Of a DNA stretch of 64,000 nucleotides, positions 36,001 to 43,702 are shown one piece after another. Source of the DNA: Deltaproteobacteria bacterium HGW-Deltaproteobacteria-15. Its GTDB lineage: Bacteria; Desulfobacterota; DSM-4660; Desulfatiglandales; HGW-15. The notes under the pieces are model-generated. The model was not told the DNA's origin. It worked only from the letters and a program-made list of their open reading frames with translations, and ran no database searches. Made by a program: the position numbers and the translations under genes. Position 1 is the first letter of the stretch. Each line of letters opens with the position of its first letter. The stretch lies in assembly GCA_002840535.1 (NCBI GenBank), contig PHBH01000009.1:62001-126000 (forward strand), given 5' to 3'.

Positions 36001-36265
36001 TCGGATAAAGACGGGAGACTATTTTGGAGAAATGGCCCTTTTCGAAGACCTCTTGCGGTCTGCAAGCATCCGAACGGAGGAGGACACAAAGGTCCTGGTC
36101 CTGGACAAGCGGGAATTCACAGAGATCGTAAGAGAGTATCCGCTTATCGCCCTTCAGATCTGTAAAGTTCTCAGCCAGCGACTCCGTAAGCTGCACGAGC
36201 GAATTCAGCACTATGAGCATTCGCCCGCCTGCCCCGATTCCCTGCCGGCCAATTCGGGGGCATGA
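33008..36265 (+). CDS. NTT/MFS-like membrane protein with HEAT-like repeats and cNMP-binding domain
   Basis: This is a 1085-residue three-part protein. Residues ~15-410 hold about 10-12 hydrophobic segments ('LSLFFWSTLLFFTIHVSDIL', 'LLTAGGVLGGVTGSFLTPMV', 'NTINNPARAVLMGLFPPEHR') resembling the ATP/ADP translocase (NTT/Tlc) branch of MFS-like proteins. Residues ~430-900 are helical, with degenerate HEAT/armadillo-type units ('VRKSAMESINITEDDSVRAI', 'IVRDQALAKLQD'). Residues ~930-1070 are a cyclic nucleotide-binding domain with cassette 'GDYFGEMALFEDLLRSASIR'. No HTH or kinase follows. The substrate is unknown; the layout suggests a transporter or membrane sensor gated by a cytoplasmic nucleotide. 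Its 98-base spacing from prmC and own start make it a separate unit. Confidence 0.78.
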   Translation: MSKFLGRWLKIYEGELSLFFWSTLLFFTIHVSDILLNNFGETAFLKRFGVEYLPVIYMTNAVTTFFLMSFLTGIMARTPSSRLLYYMLIICGTSVGAIRLLIPLGFEMIYPVIYIMKSQYEVLLGLLFWDTANDLFNTRQSKRLFPLLTAGGVLGGVTGSFLTPMVARGIGIDNLMFVYLGTALAGAMVVGRMGSLFPLLNRMESEKKGKKTRSSILNELRKVIPILRESTLAKILVVLTLVPNIVIPIINFEFNFAVDQTFGTEGGMLKFFGYFRGSMNIVSFVLLLFVGRIYGKWGLPIALMFHPINYVIAFLAYLLKFDIFSAMYSQLSTTVLRNTINNPARAVLMGLFPPEHRSVVRPFLRGTVVRIGILLGSGTILLFQGVMHPRYLSIIAIAFVSIWIVTTFILKRRYSAILLDLISRNMLDMKSLEEKDVGHLFLDKKVQSQLVENFLSCKGATCLWYAGLIKSLGLKNLDDHILAVLKNQDEKTAIGLLEIMSGDAGAKAIPLFVDLIKKRSPNLTLATLKAAGRIDPKISGAFLRRAFEAATHPQIKAYAVAGLYSENPQEYDPLILSWLSSAEASEQKAGIISAGKSGNAEFIPPLLHVLQKKQDSSLISLILEALRGLEAEGLNEIALPYLRHDSESVRKSAMESINITEDDSVRAIIPLLGDPSDIVRDQALAKLQDSSYQSGEVLIESLSLPNRRLKEGVFSLLQSLQIRDLDILKFAKSQMVRAYMNVAEVKAIEHLPESPEKKLLADHLLQMKKERADMVLRVLSAQDPTGHLRLIHRGVLSADARQRANAVEAMEDILGSVLSRGMIPLLEDLSPSQCLEAGKKFFEPPRLDSIPEALHAHLLLKKDWVTVILSLSMVEKQGIDILEKIDMEPLLNSGNRFVRESARRYAERSGPHSLQKEQKMETGISIPDKILHLKSIHIFEGLSVSELAAIASVTEEVIFPKGTDIIKEGERGETMYMIIDGGVLVIKGSQGGTEIVLDRIKTGDYFGEMALFEDLLRSASIRTEEDTKVLVLDKREFTEIVREYPLIALQICKVLSQRLRKLHERIQHYEHSPACPDSLPANSGA

Positions 36266-36269
36266 GTTT

Positions 36270-36395
36270 TCATTGATCATTTTTCAAAGGGAGGGGAGCA
36301 CAAAACATCGCAGGGGGTTACCCCCCAGGGGAGTGTACAGGCGGGACGTCTTCAAATGAAAAATGATAAATGACAAATGTTAAATGATAGATGTC
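36270..36395. repeat. AT-rich CATTTATCATT-type inverted repeat, copy 2
   Basis: The left arm 'CATTGATCATTTTTCA' (about 36271-36286) mirrors the right arm 'AAATGAAAAATGATAAATGA' (about 36354-36373) plus CAAATGTTAAATGATAGATG. The centre contains 'GGGGGTTACCCCCCAGGGGA'. It is related to 22527-22643. It lies between convergent genes. Confidence 0.7.
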
Positions 36396-36396
36396 T

Positions 36397-36891
36397 CTAT
36401 CGATTGACGAACACTCCTATCTTTCGACCGGTCCTTGGATTGAGAAATCTCCCGGCAAGACTCATTCCGTTATTGCGGGTAAGTTTCAGTGCCGCAGCAT
36501 TGTCCAGGCCAATCGTTACATAGATCCGCTGATCACGGGACCGCTCGACCAACCCGCTGATCAACTTCCCTGCAATACCGGCACCCCGCCAGTGTGGATC
36601 TACCGAGGTGTAGCCCCTTTCCAGATAACCCGAAAGATCCAGCCCCGTGGCTGCCTCGATTTGCCTCCGATACTCCTCCTTCTGGCGTTTCAATATGACC
36701 GTCCCAATCACATCCTGTTTTCGATCCATTGCATAGCCGATCAGGAACGCATTACGGAGATTTTCTTTCACAAAGGCGTGCCCTACCTCGCCGTGATCCA
36801 GAATCAACCGCTCAATCTGAGCCAACCGCTCCTTTGAAATTTCTTCAGGATGTTCAAAGTGGAAAGTGATCTCACGAATCGTGTCGGGCAT
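36397..36891 (-). CDS. GNAT-family N-acetyltransferase
   Basis: This 164-residue acetyltransferase-like protein has the acetyl-CoA pyrophosphate loop 'VDPHWRGAGIAGKLISGLVE' (motif A, R-x-x-G-x-A/G) and the following 'VTIGLDNAAALKLTRNNGMS' (motif B, with N..AxxLxxxxGF-like spacing). The ATG at 36891 follows AGAGGTT. The acceptor substrate cannot be predicted. It is convergent with the large membrane protein and divergent from the RimK-like gene. Confidence 0.83.
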   Translation of the reverse strand: MPDTIREITFHFEHPEEISKERLAQIERLILDHGEVGHAFVKENLRNAFLIGYAMDRKQDVIGTVILKRQKEEYRRQIEAATGLDLSGYLERGYTSVDPHWRGAGIAGKLISGLVERSRDQRIYVTIGLDNAAALKLTRNNGMSLAGRFLNPRTGRKIGVFVNR

Positions 36892-36984
36892 GGAACCTCT
36901 TAAACTACGATCTTCCAGTTTTTACAAGCACTTTCGAAATTGACACTCTCCTTCTTTTGCTCTACCATGTTTCAGACAAAGAAG

Positions 36985-37056
36985 ATTTGCCACAAAGACA
37001 CTAAGGCACAAAGAAAATACAATACTCTTCTTGGTGTCTTTGTGTCTCAGTGGCGA
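36985..37056. repeat. CCACAAAGACACTAAGGCAC inverted repeat, copy 2
   Basis: 'GCCACAAAGACACTAAGGCA' then CAAAG (about 36989-37013) faces 'CTTGGTGTCTTTGTGTCTCA' then GTGGC (about 37029-37053), almost perfectly complementary. It is the same family as 10018-10130. It lies in the 36892-37128 spacer upstream of the ligase cluster. Confidence 0.8.
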
Positions 37057-37128
37057 GACTTGGTTGCGGCCGTAGGCCTGCATTGGCACAAGGTGGTTCG
37101 CCCTATAAATCCGGTCACTCCACAGGAA

Positions 37129-38007
37129 ATGAATATCTGGATTCTCACTGTCAGAAGTCATCGCTATCATCCGAACAGAAGACTCCTGGAGGCAGCCGGA
37201 GGTCTCAGACAAAAGGCATCTCTCATTCATCCCGGAAAAATTCATCTCATTGTGAACGGTCACAGACTGGGCATGGGCGGCCGATTTTTCAAGCGGTCTC
37301 CCGATCTCCTTATCCCTCGTCTCGGGGCCACAATCAAGGAATACGGCCTTACGGCCATTCGTCATTTTCAACTCATGGGCGCTGCTATGATGAACCGCTT
37401 CGAGCCGATTCTTCTCGCAAGCAACAAATTCCTGTCCCTCCAGACACTCGCTGCTGCGGGAATACCGGTGCCCGAGACCTCTTATGCCAGCAATCCGTCG
37501 AACTTCGAAACCGCCCTGTCCGGGATGGGAGGATTCCCGATTGTGATTAAAATCGCAAGCAGCCGCCAGGGAAGCGGTGTTTTCCTTTTCGATACATTGG
37601 AAAAGGCCGGGCCGATCCTTGAAGATCAGCTCAACAAGGGCCACGGTCTCCTGATGCAGAGATACATCCCCCCGGAAGGGAGGGCGGATTTTCGGGTTCT
37701 CGTCGGGGGGGGCGAGATTCTCGGTGCCATGTCCCTGAAGCCTAAAAAGGGGGAGTTCAGATCCAATATCCACCTTGGCGCCAGTGCACAAGCAGTGGCA
37801 TGCAGCGAGGAGATGGCCTCCCTGGCACTTCGTTCCGCCGGGGCCCTCGGGCTTGATATTGCCGGGGTCGATCTGGTCCAGGATAAACACAAGGTCTTGC
37901 GGGTGATGGAGGTGAATTCCACCCCCGGGTTCAAGGGGCTGGAGAAATGCACGGGGAAGGATATTGCCGGTGCAATCATTCGGTGCGCGATGAAGATGAA
38001 GGGATAG
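37129..38007 (+). CDS. RimK-like ATP-grasp ligase
   Basis: This 292-residue protein resembles RimK-type ligases that add glutamate or other amino acids to a carboxylate. 'MNIWILTVRSHRYHPNRRLL' is the N-terminal Rossmann-like half, 'KFLSLQTLAAAGIPVPET' the RimK swivel segment, 'GFPIVIKIASSRQGSGVFLF' the ATP-binding lysine and Gly loop, 'LMQRYIPPEGRADFRVLVGG', 'KGEFRSNIHLGASAQAV', and 'VMEVNSTPGFKGLEKCTGKD' the Mg-binding Glu and Asn. The start is chosen at MNIW; upstream codons read through a repeat. The next gene starts 3 bases after its stop. It is the first gene of an 8-gene cluster with peptide transport. Confidence 0.88.
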   Translation: MNIWILTVRSHRYHPNRRLLEAAGGLRQKASLIHPGKIHLIVNGHRLGMGGRFFKRSPDLLIPRLGATIKEYGLTAIRHFQLMGAAMMNRFEPILLASNKFLSLQTLAAAGIPVPETSYASNPSNFETALSGMGGFPIVIKIASSRQGSGVFLFDTLEKAGPILEDQLNKGHGLLMQRYIPPEGRADFRVLVGGGEILGAMSLKPKKGEFRSNIHLGASAQAVACSEEMASLALRSAGALGLDIAGVDLVQDKHKVLRVMEVNSTPGFKGLEKCTGKDIAGAIIRCAMKMKG

Positions 38008-38010
38008 CCT

Positions 38011-39030
38011 ATGAGAATCGGGTTTGTGATGGACAGGCTGGATTCAATCTCTCCGTTGAATGAAACGACGAGCCACCTGATGTACGAGTGCAACCAGCGC
38101 GGACATACGGTCTTCTTCATGGAGCCACATGACATTTATATCAGGCGGAACGAAGTGGTGTCCAGGATGAGGAACATCACCGTGCCCAAAGATATGAGTA
38201 TGCAAAAGTACTGGAGGTCCCTCATCCATTGTCTCAAGAAAGACGAGCTCATTTATGAAAGTCTGGGTGAACTGGACGCCATATTTCTAAGGAAGAATCC
38301 GCCCTTGATCTATCAGTGCATGGAGTGGCTCGACCCGGTCAACGATGGCGTCTTCATGATCAACAGCACCAGAGGGCAGATCATCGCCAACAGCAAACTC
38401 TACATTCTGAACTTTCCGGATATCATCCCTGAGACCCATGTATCCCGGGACCCTGCGAGGCTCAAGAAGATCATCGATGACTTCGGCGGGGCCATGGTGG
38501 TCAAACCCCTGCGGCGGTATGGGGGAGAAGGTGTCATCAAGGTAAGCGTGAGGGACAGAGAAAACCTGAATTCTCTCATCCATTATTATGTGGCAGCGTA
38601 TAAAGCCTACCCCGAAAGGGAGCCGATCATGGTTCAGGAATACCTCGACGGTGTTCAAAGGAACGGCGATGTGCGGATCCTCTTGCTGAACGGCGAGATC
38701 ATGGGGGCGATGAGGAGAAAGGCTCAGGAGGGAGAGTTCCGGACGAATATCCACGCAGGCGCAACCGCATACAAACATGAGGTGACGCCGGCCGAGGTGA
38801 AGATCTGTAAAACACTCAAACCGAGACTGATTGCGGATGGCCTTTACTTCGTAGGCATTGACATTATCGAAGACAAACTGGTCGAAATCAATGTCCTGAG
38901 TCCGGGGGGAATACCTCGCATCAACCGATTGAACAAGGTAAAACTTGAAACCAATGTGATCGATTTCATCGAGCACAAGGTGAAGGAAATGAAGTCGGTT
39001 AACAAAAAAAAGAAAGTGAGAGGATCATGA
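38011..39030 (+). CDS. GshB-like ATP-grasp ligase (glutathione synthetase family)
   Basis: This 339-residue protein has the prokaryotic glutathione synthetase layout: 'GFVMDRLDSISPLNETTSHL' N domain, 'RGHTVFFMEPHDIYIRRNEV', 'LDAIFLRKNPPL' central part, and a GSH-synth ATP-grasp domain with 'GAMVVKPLRRYGGEGVIKVS', 'IMVQEYLDGVQRNGDVRILL', 'GEIMGAMRRKAQEGEFRTNI', and 'VEINVLSPGGIPRINRL' as the metal site. True GshB ends 'VNVTSPTG'; here 'INVLSPGG' is close. No gamma-glutamylcysteine ligase lies nearby, so a tripeptide other than glutathione may be the product. The solute-binding gene starts on its stop codon. Confidence 0.85.
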   Translation: MRIGFVMDRLDSISPLNETTSHLMYECNQRGHTVFFMEPHDIYIRRNEVVSRMRNITVPKDMSMQKYWRSLIHCLKKDELIYESLGELDAIFLRKNPPLIYQCMEWLDPVNDGVFMINSTRGQIIANSKLYILNFPDIIPETHVSRDPARLKKIIDDFGGAMVVKPLRRYGGEGVIKVSVRDRENLNSLIHYYVAAYKAYPEREPIMVQEYLDGVQRNGDVRILLLNGEIMGAMRRKAQEGEFRTNIHAGATAYKHEVTPAEVKICKTLKPRLIADGLYFVGIDIIEDKLVEINVLSPGGIPRINRLNKVKLETNVIDFIEHKVKEMKSVNKKKKVRGS

Positions 39031-40760
39031 TGTACGCCAAGACAATGAAGGTTCCGGCAAAAGGCATTTCCCTCCTGATGTTCCTCTTCGTTCTGCTGGT
39101 GTCCGTGAACGGCTTCCATTGCAGGACAGCATCGGCTGGACCCATTATCAAGATCGGCATTCTCGAGGAGCCCAAGACCCTCAATGTCTGGCGTGCCAGC
39201 GACACGTGGTCGAAACGAGTCCTGGGCAAGATCTACCAGCCTCTTTTCCTCCGGGAGCCGAGAGAGCTCAAGCTGATTCCCTGGCTTGCCGCGGCGCCGC
39301 CTGCATATGACCCCGCCAGCCTCTCCTATACCCTGACCTTGAGAACAGCCAAGTGGTCGGACGGCACAGAAATTACTGCGGAGGATGTGGCCTTCACAGG
39401 TGAACTGATCAAGGAGTTCAAGATCCCAAGGGAATACTCCTCCTGGGAGTTCGTCAAGAAGATCGAGGTGGTCGACAAGCACACGGTTCGGTTCTTCTTG
39501 GACCACCCGTCCGCTACCTTTCTCGCGAGAACCCTCACTACCGACATTGTCCAGAAAAAGGAATGGGAGAAAGTAGCGCAGGAGGCAAGAGCGGCGGAAA
39601 AGCCGCTGGTCGCCCTGCATAACAGCAAGGTCGATCATCCTGTAAGCAGCGGGCCCTTTCTTCTAAAGGAATGGAAAAAGGGGTCCTATCTCTTTCTGGA
39701 AAAGAATCCGCACTTCTTTGGAACCGGACAGAAAATCGAACAGTTTGTCCTCGGACCGTACATAGACGGCATTGTCTTCAAGGTATACGGGACATCGGAT
39801 GCCGCGGTCCTTGCCCTCAAGACAGGCGATATCGATCTTTTCTGGTGGGGAATCCAGTCCGGTTACATGGATGACCTGAAAAAGGAAAAAGGCGTTACGC
39901 TCTTCACCAACGAAAAGAGCGGGCTCTACTTCCTTGGTTTCAATCTCAGGAAAAAGCCCTTTGACGACGTCCAATTGAGAAGAGCCGTCGCCACACTCAT
40001 CGACAAGGACTTCATTCTCGAGCGGGTGCTTCAGGGACATGCGGTCAAGATGTGGTCGATCATTCCTCCCGGAAATAAGTTCTGGCACGCTGCGGACGTC
40101 CCCCGGTACGGCGAAGGTCTTTCGAGAGATGAACGAACGAAGGCGGCGTACGAGATCCTGAGCAAAGCAGGGTATACCTGGAGAGTCCCTCCTGTAAATT
40201 CCGATGGAAAAGTGGTCAAGGGAGAAGGACTGATCCTGCCCGATGGAAATCCGATGGAGGATTTCACTATTCTGACACCGCCATCCGACTATGACCCGCA
40301 TAGAGCAATGGTGGGCATGATGGTGCAGGAATGGTTGAGAATGGCGGGCATCCCGGCTTCGGCCAAGCCGATGGCCTTTGGGTCTCTCATGGAGCAGGTC
40401 AAGAGTCGCCACCAGTTCGACCTTTTCGTCCTGGGGTACGGGAGTCTTTCCCTGGACCCCGATTACCTGAAGAACTTCTTCCATTCGCAAAACGATGCTG
40501 CCGGTGGATGGAACATGAGTGGATACAGGAACGCCGAGTTCGACCGGATTGCAGACGAGTCGAGCGGCGAAATCGATGAACAGAAAAGAAGGCAACTCAT
40601 AGTGGAAATGCAGAAAATCATTCTCCGGGATGTGCCGTATATCCCGATTTACAACCCCAATCTGATAGAGGCAGCGCGAACCGACCGTTTCACGGGTTGG
40701 ATCGAAATGCTGGAAGGGATAGGCAACATCTGGTCTTTCTGCCAGATCAGAGCCCGGTAG
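39027..40760 (+). CDS. peptide-type ABC transporter solute-binding protein (family 5)
   Basis: This 577-residue exported protein belongs to the extracellular solute-binding family 5 (Dpp/Opp/Nik). It has a signal peptide ('GISLLMFLFVLLVSVNGF', possibly a lipobox-like cysteine at 'FHCRTA'). The mature part contains 'PKTLNVWRASDTWSKRVLGK', 'FLREPRELKLIPWLA', 'WSDGTEITAEDVAFTGEL', 'SSGPFLLKEWKKGSYLFLEK', and the C-terminal 'DVPYIPIYNPNLIEAART'. The start overlaps the GshB-like stop by 4 bases after GAGAGG. Family 5 proteins bind peptides, nickel or sugars; the position suggests the peptide product or precursor of the neighbouring ligases. Confidence 0.92.
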   Translation: MMYAKTMKVPAKGISLLMFLFVLLVSVNGFHCRTASAGPIIKIGILEEPKTLNVWRASDTWSKRVLGKIYQPLFLREPRELKLIPWLAAAPPAYDPASLSYTLTLRTAKWSDGTEITAEDVAFTGELIKEFKIPREYSSWEFVKKIEVVDKHTVRFFLDHPSATFLARTLTTDIVQKKEWEKVAQEARAAEKPLVALHNSKVDHPVSSGPFLLKEWKKGSYLFLEKNPHFFGTGQKIEQFVLGPYIDGIVFKVYGTSDAAVLALKTGDIDLFWWGIQSGYMDDLKKEKGVTLFTNEKSGLYFLGFNLRKKPFDDVQLRRAVATLIDKDFILERVLQGHAVKMWSIIPPGNKFWHAADVPRYGEGLSRDERTKAAYEILSKAGYTWRVPPVNSDGKVVKGEGLILPDGNPMEDFTILTPPSDYDPHRAMVGMMVQEWLRMAGIPASAKPMAFGSLMEQVKSRHQFDLFVLGYGSLSLDPDYLKNFFHSQNDAAGGWNMSGYRNAEFDRIADESSGEIDEQKRRQLIVEMQKIILRDVPYIPIYNPNLIEAARTDRFTGWIEMLEGIGNIWSFCQIRAR

Positions 40761-40762
40761 AC

Positions 40763-41740
40763 ATGGAGACACATCGATTTGTCATCCGACGGTTGATTCA
40801 GATCGCCGTCATATTCTTCGTCATCCTCACTGCCTTGTTTTTCCTCTTCCGGCTCGCGCCGGGGGACCCTGTCTCCAGGATGGTGGATCCGTCCATGACT
40901 CCCGAGGATGCCAGGCGGTTGATCAGCCAGCTCGGTCTGGATCAGCCCGCGTGGAAACAGTACCTCATCTATCTGAAGAATTTCTGCACCGGAGAATTCG
41001 GCCATTCTTTTCATTATGGCCGTCCTGTGGCTGAGATCATCAATGAACGGTTGCCTAACACGATTCTCCTGTTCACGACCTCGATCATTCTGGCCGCCCT
41101 GGTAGGAATTTCCTGGGGAAAGCTGGCCGCATGGCACAAGGGCAAGAGAATGGACGTCGGGCTGACCATCGGATCTCTCGTCACCCACACCCTTTTTCTG
41201 CCGTGGCTTGCTCTCATCATGATCTGGCTTTTCGGCTACAAGCTGCGATGGGTTCCAATCACGGGGATGATTTCAGAGGACGTGTGGCTCGATCCCACCT
41301 CGACCTTCTGGGCAAAATCGGCCGACATCCTCCACCACATGCTGCTTCCGCTGGCCACACTCTTTCTGATCCACTTCGGCAGCTACCTGCTGATCATGCG
41401 GAGCAGCATGCTGGACACTCTCGGGGAAGACTACATCCTGACCGCCAGGGCAAAGGGATTGACTGAAAAGGTGATCCGCAGCCGGCATGCTGCCAGGAAC
41501 GCGGCGCTCCCTGTGATCACGAGCCTCGGACTGAGCCTGGCATTTTCGATCAACGGGGGGGCCTTGACCGAAACGGTTTTCACATGGCCGGGGATCGGCA
41601 GGGAGCTTGTCTCCGCAGTAAGCCACAACGATTACCCCTTGGCGCAGGCCTCGTTCCTGCTGATCGCGGCCGTGGTTCTTGTTTCAAACCTGGTGGTTGA
41701 CGTGCTGTATGCGTATCTGGATCCGAGGATCAGGTATTGA
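40763..41740 (+). CDS. ABC transporter permease (DppB/OppB-like)
   Basis: This 325-residue inner-membrane protein has six hydrophobic segments ('LIQIAVIFFVILTALFFLFR' first). The family cytoplasmic loop is 'EDYILTARAKGLTEKVIRSRHAARNA', quoted here in two halves: 'EDYILTARAKGLTEK' and 'VIRSRHAARNAALPV'. It ends 'VVDVLYAYLDPRIRY', a DppB-type end. The start ATG 40763 lies 2 bases after the binding-protein stop; an upstream in-frame Met is inside that gene. It pairs with the DppC-like permease to form the channel. Confidence 0.93.
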   Translation: METHRFVIRRLIQIAVIFFVILTALFFLFRLAPGDPVSRMVDPSMTPEDARRLISQLGLDQPAWKQYLIYLKNFCTGEFGHSFHYGRPVAEIINERLPNTILLFTTSIILAALVGISWGKLAAWHKGKRMDVGLTIGSLVTHTLFLPWLALIMIWLFGYKLRWVPITGMISEDVWLDPTSTFWAKSADILHHMLLPLATLFLIHFGSYLLIMRSSMLDTLGEDYILTARAKGLTEKVIRSRHAARNAALPVITSLGLSLAFSINGGALTETVFTWPGIGRELVSAVSHNDYPLAQASFLLIAAVVLVSNLVVDVLYAYLDPRIRY

Positions 41741-41790
41741 GATTTCAAATTTCAGATCTCAAATTTCAAATGCCAAGTGATAGATGATAC
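41741..41790. repeat. short AT-rich tandem repeat between the two permease genes
   Basis: 'GATTTCAAATTTCAGATCTC' followed by AAATTTCAAATG is a tandem ATTTCA-type repeat that interrupts an otherwise tightly packed operon. A related word family occurs at 22527 and 36354. Confidence 0.5.
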
Positions 41791-42717
41791 ATGCTGAACG
41801 CGAAAAAAGATAACGGCTTCTCGACGCGTTTCCACTGGTGGGCTCATTTCCGGGAAGGGTGGTCCGTGTTCATCGAGAACCCTCTCGGAAAGATAGGGAT
41901 CGGCCTGCTCATTCTGTTCGGGGTCATGGCAGCGTGCAGCTACATCCCTCCATTGATCGACCCCATGTACAATCCCATGGCAGGTGTGGATCCGCAGGTG
42001 TACTCTTCCGTGGGTCCCTCGCTGAAACATTGGCTGGGAACGGACTTCATGGGAAGGGATATCCTGAGCCAGCTCCTCGCCGGCGCCAGGGTTGCATTTA
42101 TGGTTGGGGTTTCTGCCGCATTCATGAGTATCTTCCTGGGAACCGCTGTGGGGATGGTCGCCGGGTACTCCGGAAAGTTCGTGGATACCGTACTCATGCG
42201 ACTGGCCGACGTGGTGATGGTGATGCCCACCCTGCTCGTCGTGATCATTCTGGCTTCCCTCTTCGGCCAATTGAGCATCTGGACCATTGTCCTGATCATC
42301 GCTTTCTTTCGCTGGCCTGGGGTTTCAAGGGTGATCAGGGCTCAGACCCTTTCCCTCAAGCAAAGACCTTTTATTGATGCGGCCAGGGTGGCCGGGGCAT
42401 CCCACCTCAGGATCATTTTCAGGCACATCATGCCGAACGTGCTGCCCCTTTCCTTTCTTTACATGACATTTCGGGTCACGTCGGCCATAACCATTGAAGC
42501 GGCCCTCGCTTTCCTCGGGTTTGGAGATCCCGGCACCGTGAGCTGGGGAATGATGCTCCAGTGGGTGTGGAAAACGGGTCACATGTTCAAAGCCCCCTAC
42601 TGGCTTCTTCCTCCGGGACTGTGCATCTCTCTGATCACCCTCTCTTTCTACATGCTGGGAAGGGCAATGGAGGAAGTGCTCGATCCGAGGTTGAGAAAGG
42701 AGGAAAAATCCATCTGA
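41791..42717 (+). CDS. ABC transporter permease (DppC/OppC-like)
   Basis: This 308-residue permease has an N-terminal OppC-type segment ('FIENPLGKIGIGLLILFGVM'), the 'KHWLGTDFMGRDILSQLLAG' signature before the first channel helix, and the cytoplasmic coupling loop 'FIDAARVAGASHLRIIFRHI' followed by MPNVLP. It ends 'GRAMEEVLDPRLRK', typical of the family. It follows the DppB-like gene across a short repeat, and its stop overlaps the first ATPase gene (TGATG). Confidence 0.93.
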   Translation: MLNAKKDNGFSTRFHWWAHFREGWSVFIENPLGKIGIGLLILFGVMAACSYIPPLIDPMYNPMAGVDPQVYSSVGPSLKHWLGTDFMGRDILSQLLAGARVAFMVGVSAAFMSIFLGTAVGMVAGYSGKFVDTVLMRLADVVMVMPTLLVVIILASLFGQLSIWTIVLIIAFFRWPGVSRVIRAQTLSLKQRPFIDAARVAGASHLRIIFRHIMPNVLPLSFLYMTFRVTSAITIEAALAFLGFGDPGTVSWGMMLQWVWKTGHMFKAPYWLLPPGLCISLITLSFYMLGRAMEEVLDPRLRKEEKSI

Positions 42718-43697
42718 TGACCCTGTTATCCGTCGAAGGACTGAGCGTCTGTTACCAGACCGGCAGAGGGTACATGAATGCGGTGGAGCAGGTCTCCTTC
42801 TCGCTGGACAAGGGCAGATCCCTGGGCTTCGTAGGCGAGTCCGGGTGCGGTAAGACGACTCTGGGAATGGCACTGATGCGATTGCTTCCAAGTAATGGGA
42901 GGATCACGGAGGGGAAGATCTGGTTCAATGGAGAAGATCTGCTCCGCAAAAGCGAGGAAGAGATGCGGAGGCTCCGCTGGAAAGAGATGGCAATGATCTT
43001 TCAGGCGGCCATGAATGCGCTCAATCCGGTCCACCGCGTGCAGGATCAGATTGCCGAGGCCATCCTGACTCACTATCCTGAGACGGACAAGCGGGCGGCC
43101 CTGGATAGGGTAGCGGAGCTCTTTCGGCTGGTGGGCTTGCCGGAGGATCGCATGAGAGATTACCCGCACCAGTACAGCGGCGGAATGAAACAGCGCGCGA
43201 TCATTGCCATGGCCCTTTCCTGCAACCCGAAGCTGATCATCGCGGATGAGCCCACCACCGCTCTGGATGTGATCGTGCAGCATCAGATACTTGAAAGGAC
43301 CAAGAGTATACAAAAGGAATTGGGATTCGGGATCATCTTCATCTCCCATGACATCTCCGTAGTAGCAGAGGTCTGCGACGACATCGGGATCATGTACGCG
43401 GGGCAGCTCGTGGAGGTCGGGGCAAAAGAGGAGGTCTTCAAAGCTCCAAGACACCCCTATACCATTGCGCTTTTTTCCTCCTTTCCCACCCTGACCGAAA
43501 AGAGGAGCCTGATGCCCATACCGGGGGAAACCCCAAGCCTTATAGATCCGCCGGCCGGATGTCGATTCTGCGACCGCTGCCCGGGGGCTCAGTCCACCTG
43601 CAGTTTGCATTTCCCCTGCTGGGTAGAAGTTTCCGAGAACCACCGGGTAATGTGTTCCTGCTGCTCCCCGGCTTCCGCTTCTCGGGGCAGAGGGTAG
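42717..43697 (+). CDS. ABC transporter ATP-binding protein (DppD/OppD-like)
   Basis: This 326-residue ATPase has Walker A 'GESGCGKTTLG', the Q-loop region 'MIFQAAMNALNPVHRV', signature 'YSGGMKQRA', Walker B 'LIIADEPTTALD', and H-loop 'IFISHDISVVAE'. The C-terminal oligopeptide/dipeptide motif carries a cysteine cluster, 'CRFCDRCPGAQSTCS', which in homologues binds a 4Fe-4S cluster. The start ATG overlaps the permease stop and follows AAAGGAGG. It powers transport together with the next ATPase. Confidence 0.94.
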   Translation: MTLLSVEGLSVCYQTGRGYMNAVEQVSFSLDKGRSLGFVGESGCGKTTLGMALMRLLPSNGRITEGKIWFNGEDLLRKSEEEMRRLRWKEMAMIFQAAMNALNPVHRVQDQIAEAILTHYPETDKRAALDRVAELFRLVGLPEDRMRDYPHQYSGGMKQRAIIAMALSCNPKLIIADEPTTALDVIVQHQILERTKSIQKELGFGIIFISHDISVVAEVCDDIGIMYAGQLVEVGAKEEVFKAPRHPYTIALFSSFPTLTEKRSLMPIPGETPSLIDPPAGCRFCDRCPGAQSTCSLHFPCWVEVSENHRVMCSCCSPASASRGRG

Positions 43698-43702
43698 TCT
43701 CT

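Noticed and set aside
38011..39030. Calling the ligase a true glutathione synthetase
   Set aside because: No gamma-glutamylcysteine ligase is nearby, and the cluster context points to another substrate.
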